Below are positions 1 to 9,025 of a stretch of DNA of 64,000 bases, piece by piece. The DNA comes from Saliniramus sp050485405. GTDB lineage: Bacteria > Pseudomonadota > Alphaproteobacteria > Rhizobiales > Beijerinckiaceae. The notes beneath the pieces are model-generated. The model was given only the letters and a program-made list of their open reading frames with translations, had not been told where the DNA came from and did not search any database. The stretch's first letter is position 1. Every line of letters begins with the position of its first letter. Both the position numbers and the translations under genes were made by a program. The stretch is from NCBI GenBank assembly GCA_050485405.1, contig JBJHBI010000001.1, forward strand, positions 62,001-126,000, in the 5' to 3' direction.

Positions 1-74
1 AGGTCGGGGAACATGAATTCAGCTCCGATCGCGCGGTTTCCGGATTTCCGGGGATTCCGCATGAAAACGACGAA

Positions 75-98
75 GGGGAGGTGGTGTTCCACCTCCCC
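75..98 (-). terminator. Probable terminator of the rplU-rpmA operon
   Basis: A perfect 10-bp inverted repeat (GGGGAGGTGG at 75-84, CCACCTCCCC at 89-98) with a 4-base loop lies about 110 bases beyond the rpmA stop codon. Read on the minus strand the stem is followed by a T-rich stretch (TTCGTCGTTTT). The T-tract is interrupted, so efficiency is uncertain. Bases 1-74 and 99-211 show no gene I can support. Confidence 0.55.
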
Positions 99-211
99 CG
101 GGGTCTTTCGGAGCTCTCTGGCGAGGCATGTTGCCGCATCTGGAGCTTCTTGACCGCCGGGGTGGGTGGGACCCGGCGGGAGCTCCTTCGTCGGACTTTG
201 CTCTCGCCGGT

Positions 212-478
212 TTACTCTGCAGCCTCCTGGGCCGGTACTACGGATACGATCGATCGGCCGAGTTTCTTGCCGAACTGAACGCGCCCTTCACAGAGCGCGA
301 AAATCGTATGGTCCTTGCCGAGACCGACATTCACCCCCGGATGCACCTTCGTGCCCCGTTGGCGGATGATGATGTTGCCGGCCACGACGCTCTCGTTGCC
401 GAACTTCTTCACGCCGAGACGGCGACCGGCGGAATCGCGACCGTTACGGGACGAGCCGCCTGCTTTTTTATGTGCCAT
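212..478 (-). CDS. rpmA: 50S ribosomal protein L27
   Basis: L27 is a structural protein of the large ribosomal subunit whose N-terminal tail reaches toward the peptidyl-transferase centre. The 88-residue product has the usual family length and the typical basic N-terminus MAHKKAGGSSRNGRDS, followed by the conserved G-V-K-K-F-G-N core and the VHPGVNVGLGKDHTIFA segment. It starts directly at the conserved MAHKK, so no N-terminal cleavage prosequence of the Firmicutes type is present. It lies 53 bases downstream of rplU on the same strand, the almost universal bacterial order, and is presumably cotranscribed with it. Identification is secure. Confidence 0.98.
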   Translation of the reverse strand: MAHKKAGGSSRNGRDSAGRRLGVKKFGNESVVAGNIIIRQRGTKVHPGVNVGLGKDHTIFALCEGRVQFGKKLGRSIVSVVPAQEAAE

Positions 479-531
479 GGGTCTACTCCCCTAATACTGC
501 TTGCATGTGACGCCCGACTCGCGGTCGCGCC

Positions 532-972
532 TCACGCGGATTTCTCTTCGGCGGCGGCATCTCCGGCTGCCTCGGCCTCGGCCTTGGCGGGAGCCTTCTT
601 CGCGGCGGTCTTGGCAGCGGTCTTCTTGGCCGTCGCCTTCTTGCCGGAGGGCTTGGCCCCGTCGGCGAGGATCTCGGTGATGCGCAGGGTGGTCAGATCC
701 TGACGGTGACCGCGCTTGCGCTTCGAATTCTGGCGGCGACGCTTCTTGAAGGCGATGACCTTCGGACCGCGGGTCTGCTCGACCACCTCGGCCACGACGG
801 AAGCACCATCGACCACCGGCGCACCGACCTTCACGTCGTCGCCATTGGCCAGCATCAGCACATCGGTGAGCGTGACGCTCTCGCCCGCTTCGGCGGAGAG
901 GCGCTCGACCGTAATCACATCATCGGCGGCGACGCGGTACTGCTTGCCGCCGGTCTTGATCACTGCGAACAT
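532..972 (-). CDS. rplU: 50S ribosomal protein L21
   Basis: L21 binds 23S rRNA in the large subunit. Residues 1-102 are a standard L21 domain (MFAVIKTGGKQYRV at the start, then KVIAFKKRRRQNSKRKRGHRQ). The protein is 146 residues against roughly 103 for the E. coli protein because of a C-terminal tail rich in Ala, Lys and Glu (about residues 105-146, repeated KKTAAK-like units ending in acidic residues). Such low-complexity tails are common in alphaproteobacterial L21 and are probably disordered. It is the first gene of the rplU-rpmA operon; a candidate promoter is at 1118-1146. Confidence 0.97.
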   Translation of the reverse strand: MFAVIKTGGKQYRVAADDVITVERLSAEAGESVTLTDVLMLANGDDVKVGAPVVDGASVVAEVVEQTRGPKVIAFKKRRRQNSKRKRGHRQDLTTLRITEILADGAKPSGKKATAKKTAAKTAAKKAPAKAEAEAAGDAAAEEKSA

Positions 973-1117
973 CGTTTTCTTCCTCGTGTTCGATCCGGCT
1001 CTCCGGCGGTGATGAACCGTCGGGGCCGGCTTCTTTGCAGTTTCCGGCTATCATGATTGCGTGCCACCGAGGCAGCACACGGCGCGTGCAAAACACCCGA
1101 GTTTTGCTGAAGCGCCG

Positions 1118-1146
1118 TGGCTACGACAAGTAGCGCCGCTTGTCAA
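1118..1146 (-). promoter_or_regulatory. Candidate sigma-70 promoter for rplU-rpmA
   Basis: On the minus strand a perfect -35 hexamer TTGACA (complement of 1141-1146) is followed after 17 bases by TAGCCA (complement of 1118-1123). The -10 match is weak, as is often the case in alphaproteobacteria. It lies about 145 bases upstream of rplU, in the 214-base gap between fba and rplU; I see nothing else coding there. Confidence 0.45.
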
Positions 1147-1154
1147 GGCGACGA

Positions 1155-1189
1155 TGATCGCCGCATTGCGCTCGCGCAGAGCGCGATCA
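1155..1189 (-). terminator. Stem-loop at the end of the tkt-gap-pgk-fba operon
   Basis: TGATCGC (1155-1161) pairs with GCGATCA (1183-1189), enclosing a second small GC-rich hairpin. The distal arm overlaps the fba stop codon. No U-tract follows, so this may be a Rho-type end or an mRNA-stabilising structure rather than a true intrinsic terminator. Confidence 0.35.
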
Positions 1190-2206
1190 GGCCTTCTCGA
1201 GATCCTTGCTCCACTCGCCGAGCGAAGCCAGACCGTTCATCTTCGCGCGATGGGCGAAGGCCTTCTGCGCGGCGGGGACGTTCTCCTTCTTGCCGGACCA
1301 CGCCTTCTGCGGCGCGGCCTGGAGGGCGCGGCCATAGGAGAAGGTCATGTTCCAGGGGAAGCCGCCGATTTTATTCATCGCATCGAGATGGGCTGTCGCC
1401 ATCTCGTCCGACTGACCGCCCGAGAGATAGGCGATGCCCGGGACGGCGACGGGGACGCAGCGTTCCAGAACCATGATGGTGCGCTCGGCCACCTCCTCGA
1501 CGGAGGCCTGCTTGGCGCTCTTCTTGCCGGGCACGATCATGTTGGGCTTTAGCACCGTGCCTTCGAGCACGACGCGCTGCTCGTAGAGCTCCTCATAGAC
1601 GGTCTTGAGCACCCATTCCGTCACGTCGGCGCAGCGCTGGATGTCGTGATCGCCGTCCATCAGCACTTCCGGCTCGACGATCGGGACGATGTTCGCCTCC
1701 TGGCAGAGCGCCGCATAGCGGGCCAGCGCATGGGCGTTGGTCTTGACGCTGGTCCAGGTCGGGATGCCGTCGGCGATGTCGATCACCGCGCGCCATTTGG
1801 CGAAGCGGGCGCCGAGCGCGTAATAGTCCTTCAGCCGCTCGCGCAGCCCGTCCAGCCCCTCGGTCACGGTCTCGCCGGGGCAGGCGGGGAGCGGCTTGGC
1901 GCCGGCATCGACCTTGATCCCGGGAATCGAGCCCGCGGCTTCGATCAGCTTGACCAGCGGCGTGCCGTCGGCGGCCTTCTGGCGGATGGTCTCGTCATAG
2001 AGAATGACGCCGGAGATGTTCTCCTTCATCGCCGTTTCGGTGCGAAAGAGCAGCTCGCGGTAATCGCGGCGGCTGTCCTCGGTCGATTCCACATTGATCG
2101 CATCGAAGCGCTTCTTGATCGTGCCCGAGCTCTCGTCGGCGGCGAGGATACCCTTGCCGGGGGCGACCATCTTCTCGGCGATATCGGTCAGTTGATCGAG
2201 ATTCAT
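1187..2206 (-). CDS. fba: Class I fructose-bisphosphate aldolase
   Basis: It catalyses reversible cleavage of fructose 1,6-bisphosphate to dihydroxyacetone phosphate and glyceraldehyde 3-phosphate through a Schiff-base lysine. The 339-residue protein has the eukaryote-like class I signature: GKGILAADES near the N-terminus, FAKWRAVI in the middle, and LEGTVLKPNM, which holds the Schiff-base Lys; the SGGQ phosphate-binding motif follows. The family is usually 330-365 residues, so it looks complete. It is the last gene of a minus-strand run tkt-gap-pgk-fba, separated from pgk by 47 bases. Metal-dependent class II aldolases look quite different. The ATG at 2206 starts at the normal family N-terminus. 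Confidence 0.96.
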   Translation of the reverse strand: MNLDQLTDIAEKMVAPGKGILAADESSGTIKKRFDAINVESTEDSRRDYRELLFRTETAMKENISGVILYDETIRQKAADGTPLVKLIEAAGSIPGIKVDAGAKPLPACPGETVTEGLDGLRERLKDYYALGARFAKWRAVIDIADGIPTWTSVKTNAHALARYAALCQEANIVPIVEPEVLMDGDHDIQRCADVTEWVLKTVYEELYEQRVVLEGTVLKPNMIVPGKKSAKQASVEEVAERTIMVLERCVPVAVPGIAYLSGGQSDEMATAHLDAMNKIGGFPWNMTFSYGRALQAAPQKAWSGKKENVPAAQKAFAHRAKMNGLASLGEWSKDLEKA

Positions 2207-2253
2207 GACGTTTCATCCCTTGTTTGAGCAAAACCAGGCGCCGGTATCCGGCA

Positions 2254-3480
2254 TCACGCTTCGGTGGCGGCCTCGGCGGGCGAGGATTGGGCGCGCAGCG
2301 CCTCCACACCGGGAAGCACCTTGCCTTCCAGCCATTCGAGGAAGGCGCCGCCGGCCGTCGAGACATAGGTGAAGCCGTCGGCGACGCCCGCATGGTTGAG
2401 GGCCGCGACCGTATCGCCGCCACCGGCGACGGTGACGATCGCCTTCGCTTCGGTGCGCCGCGCGGCAAAGCGTGCCGCCGCGACCGTGCCCTTGTCGAAA
2501 GGCTTGATCTCGAAGGCGCCGAGCGGGCCGTTCCAGACGATGGTCCGCGAATCGCTGATCGCCGCTTTGACCCGCTCCACGGAAGCCGGGCCGAGATCGA
2601 GGATCATGCCGTCTTCCGGCACGGTGTCGATCATGTAGACGTTGCTGGCCGCACCCGCCTTGAATTCCTTCGCGACCACGGCATCGACCGGCAGCACGAT
2701 CTCGCAGTCCGTTTCCTGCGCCCGCGCCATGATCTTTCGCGCCGTGTCGGCGAGATCGCGCTCGGCCAGCGACTTGCCGACGCCGACGCCCTTGGCATGC
2801 AGGAAGGTATTGGCCATGCCGCCGCCGATGACGAGCTTGTCGACCTTGCCGACGAGGTTTTCCAGAAGGTCGATCTTGGTGGAGACCTTGGCGCCGCCGA
2901 CGATGGCGCAGAGCGGGCGGGCGGGTTTTTCGAGCCCCTTGGTCAGGGCCTCCAGCTCCTTCTGCATGGCGCGGCCCGCATAGGCCGGCAGCAGACGGGC
3001 GATGCCCTCGGTCGAGGCATGGGCACGGTGCGCGGCCGAGAACGCGTCGTTGACGTAGATATCGCCGTTCTCGGCGAGGGCCTTGGCGAATTCCGGGTCG
3101 TTCTTCTCTTCGCCCGCATGAAAACGGGTGTTCTCCAGAAGCACGATCTCGCCGTCGCCGAGCGCGTCGACGGCCTGCTTCGCCGCTGCGCCGATGCAAT
3201 CCTCGGCGAAGGCGACCTTGCGGTCGAGCACCTTGGCCACGGCTTCGGCCACCGGGGCGAGGCTCTCGCTCTCGACGCGCTTGCCCTTGGGGCGACCGAA
3301 ATGGGCGAGCAGCACCACGCGTCCGCCCTTGCCCGCGATCTCCCTGATCGTGCCGGTGACGCGCTCGATCCGTGTCGTGTCGGTGACCTTGCCATCCTCC
3401 GTCGGGACGTTGAGATCCACGCGCAGCAACACGCGTTTGCCCTGGAACGACACGTCGTCGAGGGTCCTGAAATCGCTCAT
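2254..3480 (-). CDS. pgk: Phosphoglycerate kinase
   Basis: A two-domain cytoplasmic kinase that interconverts 1,3-bisphosphoglycerate plus ADP and 3-phosphoglycerate plus ATP. The 408-residue product shows the N-terminal signature RVDLNVP, the substrate-binding LLAHFGRPKG, and the nucleotide-binding C-terminal region with WNGPLGAFE and VAGGGDTVAA. I take the ATG at 3480; the longer frame adds only an in-frame TTG-TCG before it. It is the third gene of the tkt-gap-pgk-fba operon, 91 bases after gap. The gene set serves glycolysis, gluconeogenesis or a Calvin-type cycle; no phosphoribulokinase or RuBisCO gene is present here. Confidence 0.98.
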   Translation of the reverse strand: MSDFRTLDDVSFQGKRVLLRVDLNVPTEDGKVTDTTRIERVTGTIREIAGKGGRVVLLAHFGRPKGKRVESESLAPVAEAVAKVLDRKVAFAEDCIGAAAKQAVDALGDGEIVLLENTRFHAGEEKNDPEFAKALAENGDIYVNDAFSAAHRAHASTEGIARLLPAYAGRAMQKELEALTKGLEKPARPLCAIVGGAKVSTKIDLLENLVGKVDKLVIGGGMANTFLHAKGVGVGKSLAERDLADTARKIMARAQETDCEIVLPVDAVVAKEFKAGAASNVYMIDTVPEDGMILDLGPASVERVKAAISDSRTIVWNGPLGAFEIKPFDKGTVAAARFAARRTEAKAIVTVAGGGDTVAALNHAGVADGFTYVSTAGGAFLEWLEGKVLPGVEALRAQSSPAEAATEA

Positions 3481-3571
3481 CGACAAGGCTCCGAAACTGT
3501 CAGCGGGGAAGGAAGGCGGGCCGGAAGGCAGTGCCGGGCGACGCGAGGGCCGCCCGGCTTGATCGCAACGC

Positions 3572-4579
3572 TCAGAGGAATTTGCCCATCAGCACGGCGG
3601 TGTCGGCCATGCGGTTGGAGAAGCCCCATTCGTTGTCGTACCAGGAGAGCACGCGCACCATGGTGCCCTCGAGCACCTTGGTCTGATCCATGTGGAAGAC
3701 CGAGGAATGCGGATCGTGGTTGAAGTCGATGGAGACGTTGGGCTCCAGCGTATAGCCGAGCACGCCCTTCATCGGACCGTCGGCGGCCTTCCTGATGGCC
3801 GCATTGATCTCGTCGACCGTGGTGGCGCGCTTGGCGACGAACTTGAAATCGACCACCGAGACGTTCGGCGTCGGCACGCGGATCGAGGTGCCGTCGAGCT
3901 TGCCGTCGAGCTCCGGCAGGACGAGGCCCACCGCCTTCGCCGCACCCGTCGAGGTCGGGATCATCGAGACCGCCGCCGCGCGCCCGCGATAGAGATCCTT
4001 GTGCATCTGGTCGAGGGAGGGCTGGTCGTTGGTATAGGCGTGGATCGTGGTCATGAAACCGTGATCGATGCCCACCGCGTCGTTGAGGACCTTGGCCACC
4101 GGCGCGAGGCAGTTGGTGGTGCACGACGCGTTCGAGATGACGAGGTGATCCTTCGTCAGCTTGTCGTGGTTGACGCCGTAGACGAGCGTCAGATCCGCGC
4201 CCGTGGCGGGGGCCGAGACGATCACGCGCTTGGCGCCCGCTTCGAGATGCGCCGCCGCCTTGTCGCGGGCGGTGAAGATGCCGGTGCATTCGAGCGCGAT
4301 GTCGACGCCGAGTTCCTTGTGGGGCAGTTCGGCGGGATTGCGTACCGCCGTCACCTTGATCGGGCCGGAGCCGACATCAATGGTGTCGCCCTCGACCTTG
4401 ACCTCGCCGGGATAACGGCCATGCACCGAATCGTAGCGCAGGAGATGCGCATTGGTCTCGACCGGGCCGAGATCGTTGATGGCGACGACCTTGATATCCG
4501 TGCGCCCGCTCTCGGCGATGGCGCGCAGGATGTTGCGCCCGATGCGCCCGAAACCGTTGATGGCGACCTTAACCGTCAT
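3572..4579 (-). CDS. gap: Type I glyceraldehyde-3-phosphate dehydrogenase
   Basis: It oxidises and phosphorylates glyceraldehyde 3-phosphate with NAD(P). The 335-residue protein begins with the Rossmann motif INGFGRIGR and carries the catalytic signature SNASCTTNC with the nucleophilic Cys, followed by HAYTNDQ and the C-terminal WYDNEWGFSNRM. Length and motifs are complete. It lies between tkt (51-base gap) and pgk in the same operon. Whether it prefers NAD or NADP cannot be told securely from sequence. Confidence 0.98.
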   Translation of the reverse strand: MTVKVAINGFGRIGRNILRAIAESGRTDIKVVAINDLGPVETNAHLLRYDSVHGRYPGEVKVEGDTIDVGSGPIKVTAVRNPAELPHKELGVDIALECTGIFTARDKAAAHLEAGAKRVIVSAPATGADLTLVYGVNHDKLTKDHLVISNASCTTNCLAPVAKVLNDAVGIDHGFMTTIHAYTNDQPSLDQMHKDLYRGRAAAVSMIPTSTGAAKAVGLVLPELDGKLDGTSIRVPTPNVSVVDFKFVAKRATTVDEINAAIRKAADGPMKGVLGYTLEPNVSIDFNHDPHSSVFHMDQTKVLEGTMVRVLSWYDNEWGFSNRMADTAVLMGKFL

Positions 4580-4630
4580 GACGTCAATCTCCCTTCAAAA
4601 TGACCTTCTTCGAAACGCGTCCACCGGCCT

Positions 4631-6634
<2,004 letters not shown>

Positions 6635-6740
6635 TGGTTCGCTATCCGTTTTGCTCGCGTGGCGCGGCGCATCCGGTGCTGCCGCCTGATCCTCGCAGAG
6701 CGCGGCGCTCGAAAATCGCGGCGCTGCAAGGCGTGCGGGG

Positions 6741-6768
6741 TGATTAGCATGGCCGGGGCGCGAGTCAA
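6741..6768 (-). promoter_or_regulatory. Candidate sigma-70 promoter for the tkt operon
   Basis: On the minus strand TTGACT (complement of 6763-6768), 16 bases, TAATCA (complement of 6741-6746). It would give a leader of roughly 100 bases before the GTG start of tkt. The rest of the 356-base gap 6635-6990 holds nothing I can call coding; the parD promoter must also lie in it but is not obvious. Confidence 0.5.
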
Positions 6769-6990
6769 CGCCGCGCGCGCGAAAACCGCCGGAACGCGCA
6801 CGAAACAGGCTGCTTCTGTCCTGACTTTTTGTTGTCTTGCCGAACCATGGCTTGCCGGGGACAAAACTCTCAGCCGAAACAATGTGATTTTCGAGATGTT
6901 TTCGATCAGGCCGAAGACGAGGATTGCCAAAAATCTCGACAAACTTCGTCGTGAGCGTTCAACCTGAGAAGTCTGCAGGAGAATCACGCC

Positions 6991-7257
6991 ATGGCCACGC
7001 TGAACGTCACCCTCCCTGATCCGATGAAGGACTGGGTCGAGAGGAGAACCCGAGAAGGACGCTTCGGCAATGCAGGCGACTATGTCCGGCACCTGATCCG
7101 CAACGACCGGGAGCGGCAGACGGCGCTTGCGGCATTCCAGACTGAAATCACCCTGGGGATTGAAAGCGGCCCTGCCCGTCCGTTTGATCCCGGGGCCTTC
7201 ACGGCGCGCATGCGGGAATCTCAATACCGGCAATTTCGCACTCGGCCTGCCTCTTGA
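6991..7257 (+). CDS. parD: ParD-family antitoxin
   Basis: An 88-residue ParD/CopG-type ribbon-helix-helix antitoxin. The N-terminus MATLNVTLPDPMKDWVE is the DNA-binding strand-helix start typical of the family, followed by GRFGNAGDYVRHLIR (second helix) and a C-terminal toxin-binding arm (FDPGAFTARMR). The last 12 or so residues differ from the usual short ending. A ParE toxin is expected directly downstream; only a short degenerate remnant is found (7254-7382), so this looks like an orphan antitoxin. It normally autorepresses its operon. Confidence 0.85.
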   Translation: MATLNVTLPDPMKDWVERRTREGRFGNAGDYVRHLIRNDRERQTALAAFQTEITLGIESGPARPFDPGAFTARMRESQYRQFRTRPAS

Positions 7258-7382
7258 AACCACGGGCCGAGGACGACCGGCTCGTGGTCGGCAGGATACT
7301 CGGAAACCGCCGGCAAGCGTGGCCTCATCGTGCGGGCTTCCTCTGGCCGGACGCCTGCTCGTCGAAGGAAAGACACTCGTGA
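7254..7382 (+). pseudogene. Possible remnant of a ParE-type toxin
   Basis: The frame overlapping the parD stop codon begins (TTG) with LKPRAEDD, which resembles the ParE N-terminus (L-x-P-x-A-x-x-D-L), but after about 15 residues the likeness fades and it stops at residue 42, whereas ParE toxins are around 95-100 residues. The position, overlapping the end of parD, is exactly where parE should start. Read as a decayed or truncated toxin; the match is short, so the family call is tentative. Confidence 0.3.
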
Positions 7383-7421
7383 GAACACCTAGATCAAGAA
7401 AAGTAGCCCATTGAAATGTAA

Positions 7422-7432
7422 TACAAATTGTA
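7422..7432. promoter_or_regulatory. Candidate BrnA operator upstream of brnT
   Basis: TACAA-A-TTGTA is a perfect 5-bp inverted repeat with a single-base centre, set in an AT-rich stretch 25 bases before the brnT ATG; a GTAAT direct repeat flanks it. BrnA-type antitoxins autorepress by binding palindromes at their promoter, so this is a plausible operator. Inference from position and symmetry only. Confidence 0.35.
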
Positions 7433-7457
7433 ATGCGTTGAAGCTGTTGAGAGGACG

Positions 7458-7733
7458 ATGAATTTCGAGTGGGACGCTGCCTAGGCGCAGGCAGACGCGG
7501 AGAAACACGGTGTCCGTTTCGAGATCGCCGCAACAGTGTTTCTTGATCCGGCCCGCATCACCGCGACCGATGACCGGTTCGATTACGGAGAGGAAAGGCT
7601 CGTCACCATAGGGCGCACCGATGACGGGATCCTGGTTGTCGTGACGACCGAGCGCGATCACGGCCGTATCATCCGCATCATTTCTGCCCGCAAGGCAAGC
7701 GGGAGGGAAAGGAGCAGATATGAGCACGGTTAA
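7458..7733 (+). pseudogene. brnT: brnT toxin gene interrupted by a nonsense codon
   Basis: From the ATG at 7458 the frame reads MNFEWDAA, then TAG at 7482-7484, then continues AQADAEKHGVRFEIA and on to the end of a complete BrnT-like protein (about 91 residues if read through). BrnT is a RelE-fold ribonuclease toxin; family members begin F-E-W-D-x-x-K-x-x-x-N-x-x-K-H-G-V, so the stop falls where Lys is usual and a single AAG to TAG change would explain it. A GTG at 7536 could restart a 65-residue fragment with VFLDP and the conserved IRIISARKAS end, but lacking the N-terminal strand. The end overlaps brnA by 14 bases, the normal arrangement. Confidence 0.8.
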
Positions 7734-8013
7734 ATATACTGTCGATCCGCAGAAGCCACCGAGAATGAGCAAGGCCGAGCGACAGCGTCTGGAAGCCATG
7801 CGCGACGAGGATATCGACTATGGCGATATCCCTGAACTGGACGCGGCCTTTTGGGAACAGGCCAAGATTGCCGCCCCGACAACGAAGACGAATGTGAGCT
7901 TGCGCGTATCGGAGGATGTTCTGGCCTTTTTCAAAGCCGATAATCCCAAAGGCTATACTGCCCGCATGGCGGCAGTCCTGTCAGCCTATGTCAAGGCGCA
8001 TACCCCCAGGTAG
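7720..8013 (+). CDS. brnA: BrnA-family antitoxin
   Basis: A 97-residue antitoxin of the BrnA family. The C-terminal half contains KTNVSLRVSEDVLAFFKA and YTARMAAVLSAYVKAH, the ribbon-helix-helix DNA-binding fold of the family, preceded by a D-x-D-x-x-D-I-P-E-L toxin-contact segment. It overlaps the 3' end of brnT and has no visible damage. With brnT carrying a nonsense mutation, it is probably a surviving antitoxin or a stand-alone regulator. Confidence 0.85.
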   Translation: MSTVKYTVDPQKPPRMSKAERQRLEAMRDEDIDYGDIPELDAAFWEQAKIAAPTTKTNVSLRVSEDVLAFFKADNPKGYTARMAAVLSAYVKAHTPR

Positions 8014-8177
8014 TCTCAGCAGACGCAGACGAGGCAACGCGCGAGGGCGATGAGAGACGTCGCCGCACAGCCCGCATCCGGGGATATGCCCCATACGGCA
8101 TCGCCGCCCGCGCGCAGTGACCGTGCCGCCATGGCGTCTAATCTGCCGCGACGAAAAAAACAGCGGGAGAAACGGGC

Positions 8178-8873
8178 ATGGAACGGGTTCTGATCACGGG
8201 CGGCGCATCTGGCATCGGCGCTGCCTGCGCGGCACGGGCGCGCGAAGACGGCTATATGCCGATCGTCATCGATCGCGTCGGGGGCGACATCTCCGCCGAT
8301 CTCTCGGATCCGGAGGCGACGGCGCAGGCGCTCGCCGAGGCGCTGGAGAGCGGGCCGATCACCCGGCTCGTCAACAATGTCGGCGTCGTTCGCCCCGCCA
8401 CGCTGGAAGAGCAGACCCTCGCCGATCTCGATGCCACGGTGCAGCTCAATCTGCGTTGCGCCATGCAATGCGCGCAGGCGCTTCTGCCGGGCATGAAGGC
8501 GGCGGGTTTCGGACGCATCGTCAACATCGCCTCGCGCGCGGCTCTCGGTAAGGAGTTGCGCACCGCCTATGCGGCGACCAAGGCGGGCCTGATCGGCATG
8601 GCCAAGACCTGGGCGCTCGAACTCGGCCCCCACGGCGTCACCGTCAACGCGATCGGCCCCGGTCCGATCCGCACCGAACTGTTCGAACGCGCCAACCCGC
8701 CGGGCGATCCGCGCACGCAGGCGATCATCGACGCGGTACCGGTGCGCCGGGTGGGCGAGCCCGAGGATATCGCGCATGCGGCGAGCTACCTGCTCGATGC
8801 CCGCTCCGGCTTCATCACCGGACAAGTGCTTTACGTGTGCGGCGGCATGACGGTGGGCTCCGCGAGCCTGTGA
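8178..8873 (+). CDS. SDR-family NAD(P)-dependent oxidoreductase
   Basis: A 231-residue classical short-chain dehydrogenase/reductase. It shows the cofactor motif TGGASGIG near the N-terminus, NNVG in the NNAG position, an active-site Ser in IVNIASRAA, and YAATK carrying the catalytic Tyr and Lys. The GPIR-T segment after strand beta-6 is typical of FabG-like members. Length is slightly short because the region between the first helix and beta-3 is trimmed. It starts at ATG 8178 after a GGGAG Shine-Dalgarno. The substrate is unknown; 165 bases separate it from brnA and 152 from the aminotransferase, so it may be monocistronic. Confidence 0.85.
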   Translation: MERVLITGGASGIGAACAARAREDGYMPIVIDRVGGDISADLSDPEATAQALAEALESGPITRLVNNVGVVRPATLEEQTLADLDATVQLNLRCAMQCAQALLPGMKAAGFGRIVNIASRAALGKELRTAYAATKAGLIGMAKTWALELGPHGVTVNAIGPGPIRTELFERANPPGDPRTQAIIDAVPVRRVGEPEDIAHAASYLLDARSGFITGQVLYVCGGMTVGSASL

Positions 8874-9025
8874 AGCCGGATATGCGAGGCCCGACCCGCC
8901 AGGCCGGGCGGGCCGTCGATGAAGACCGGCACGGTCGCCGCAGAAAAATAGTGACGTTCCTCATCTGGCGTGATACCGGCGCGTTCGATATAACGGTCCG
9001 GGCGTTTGAATGAAGGAACACGGCC

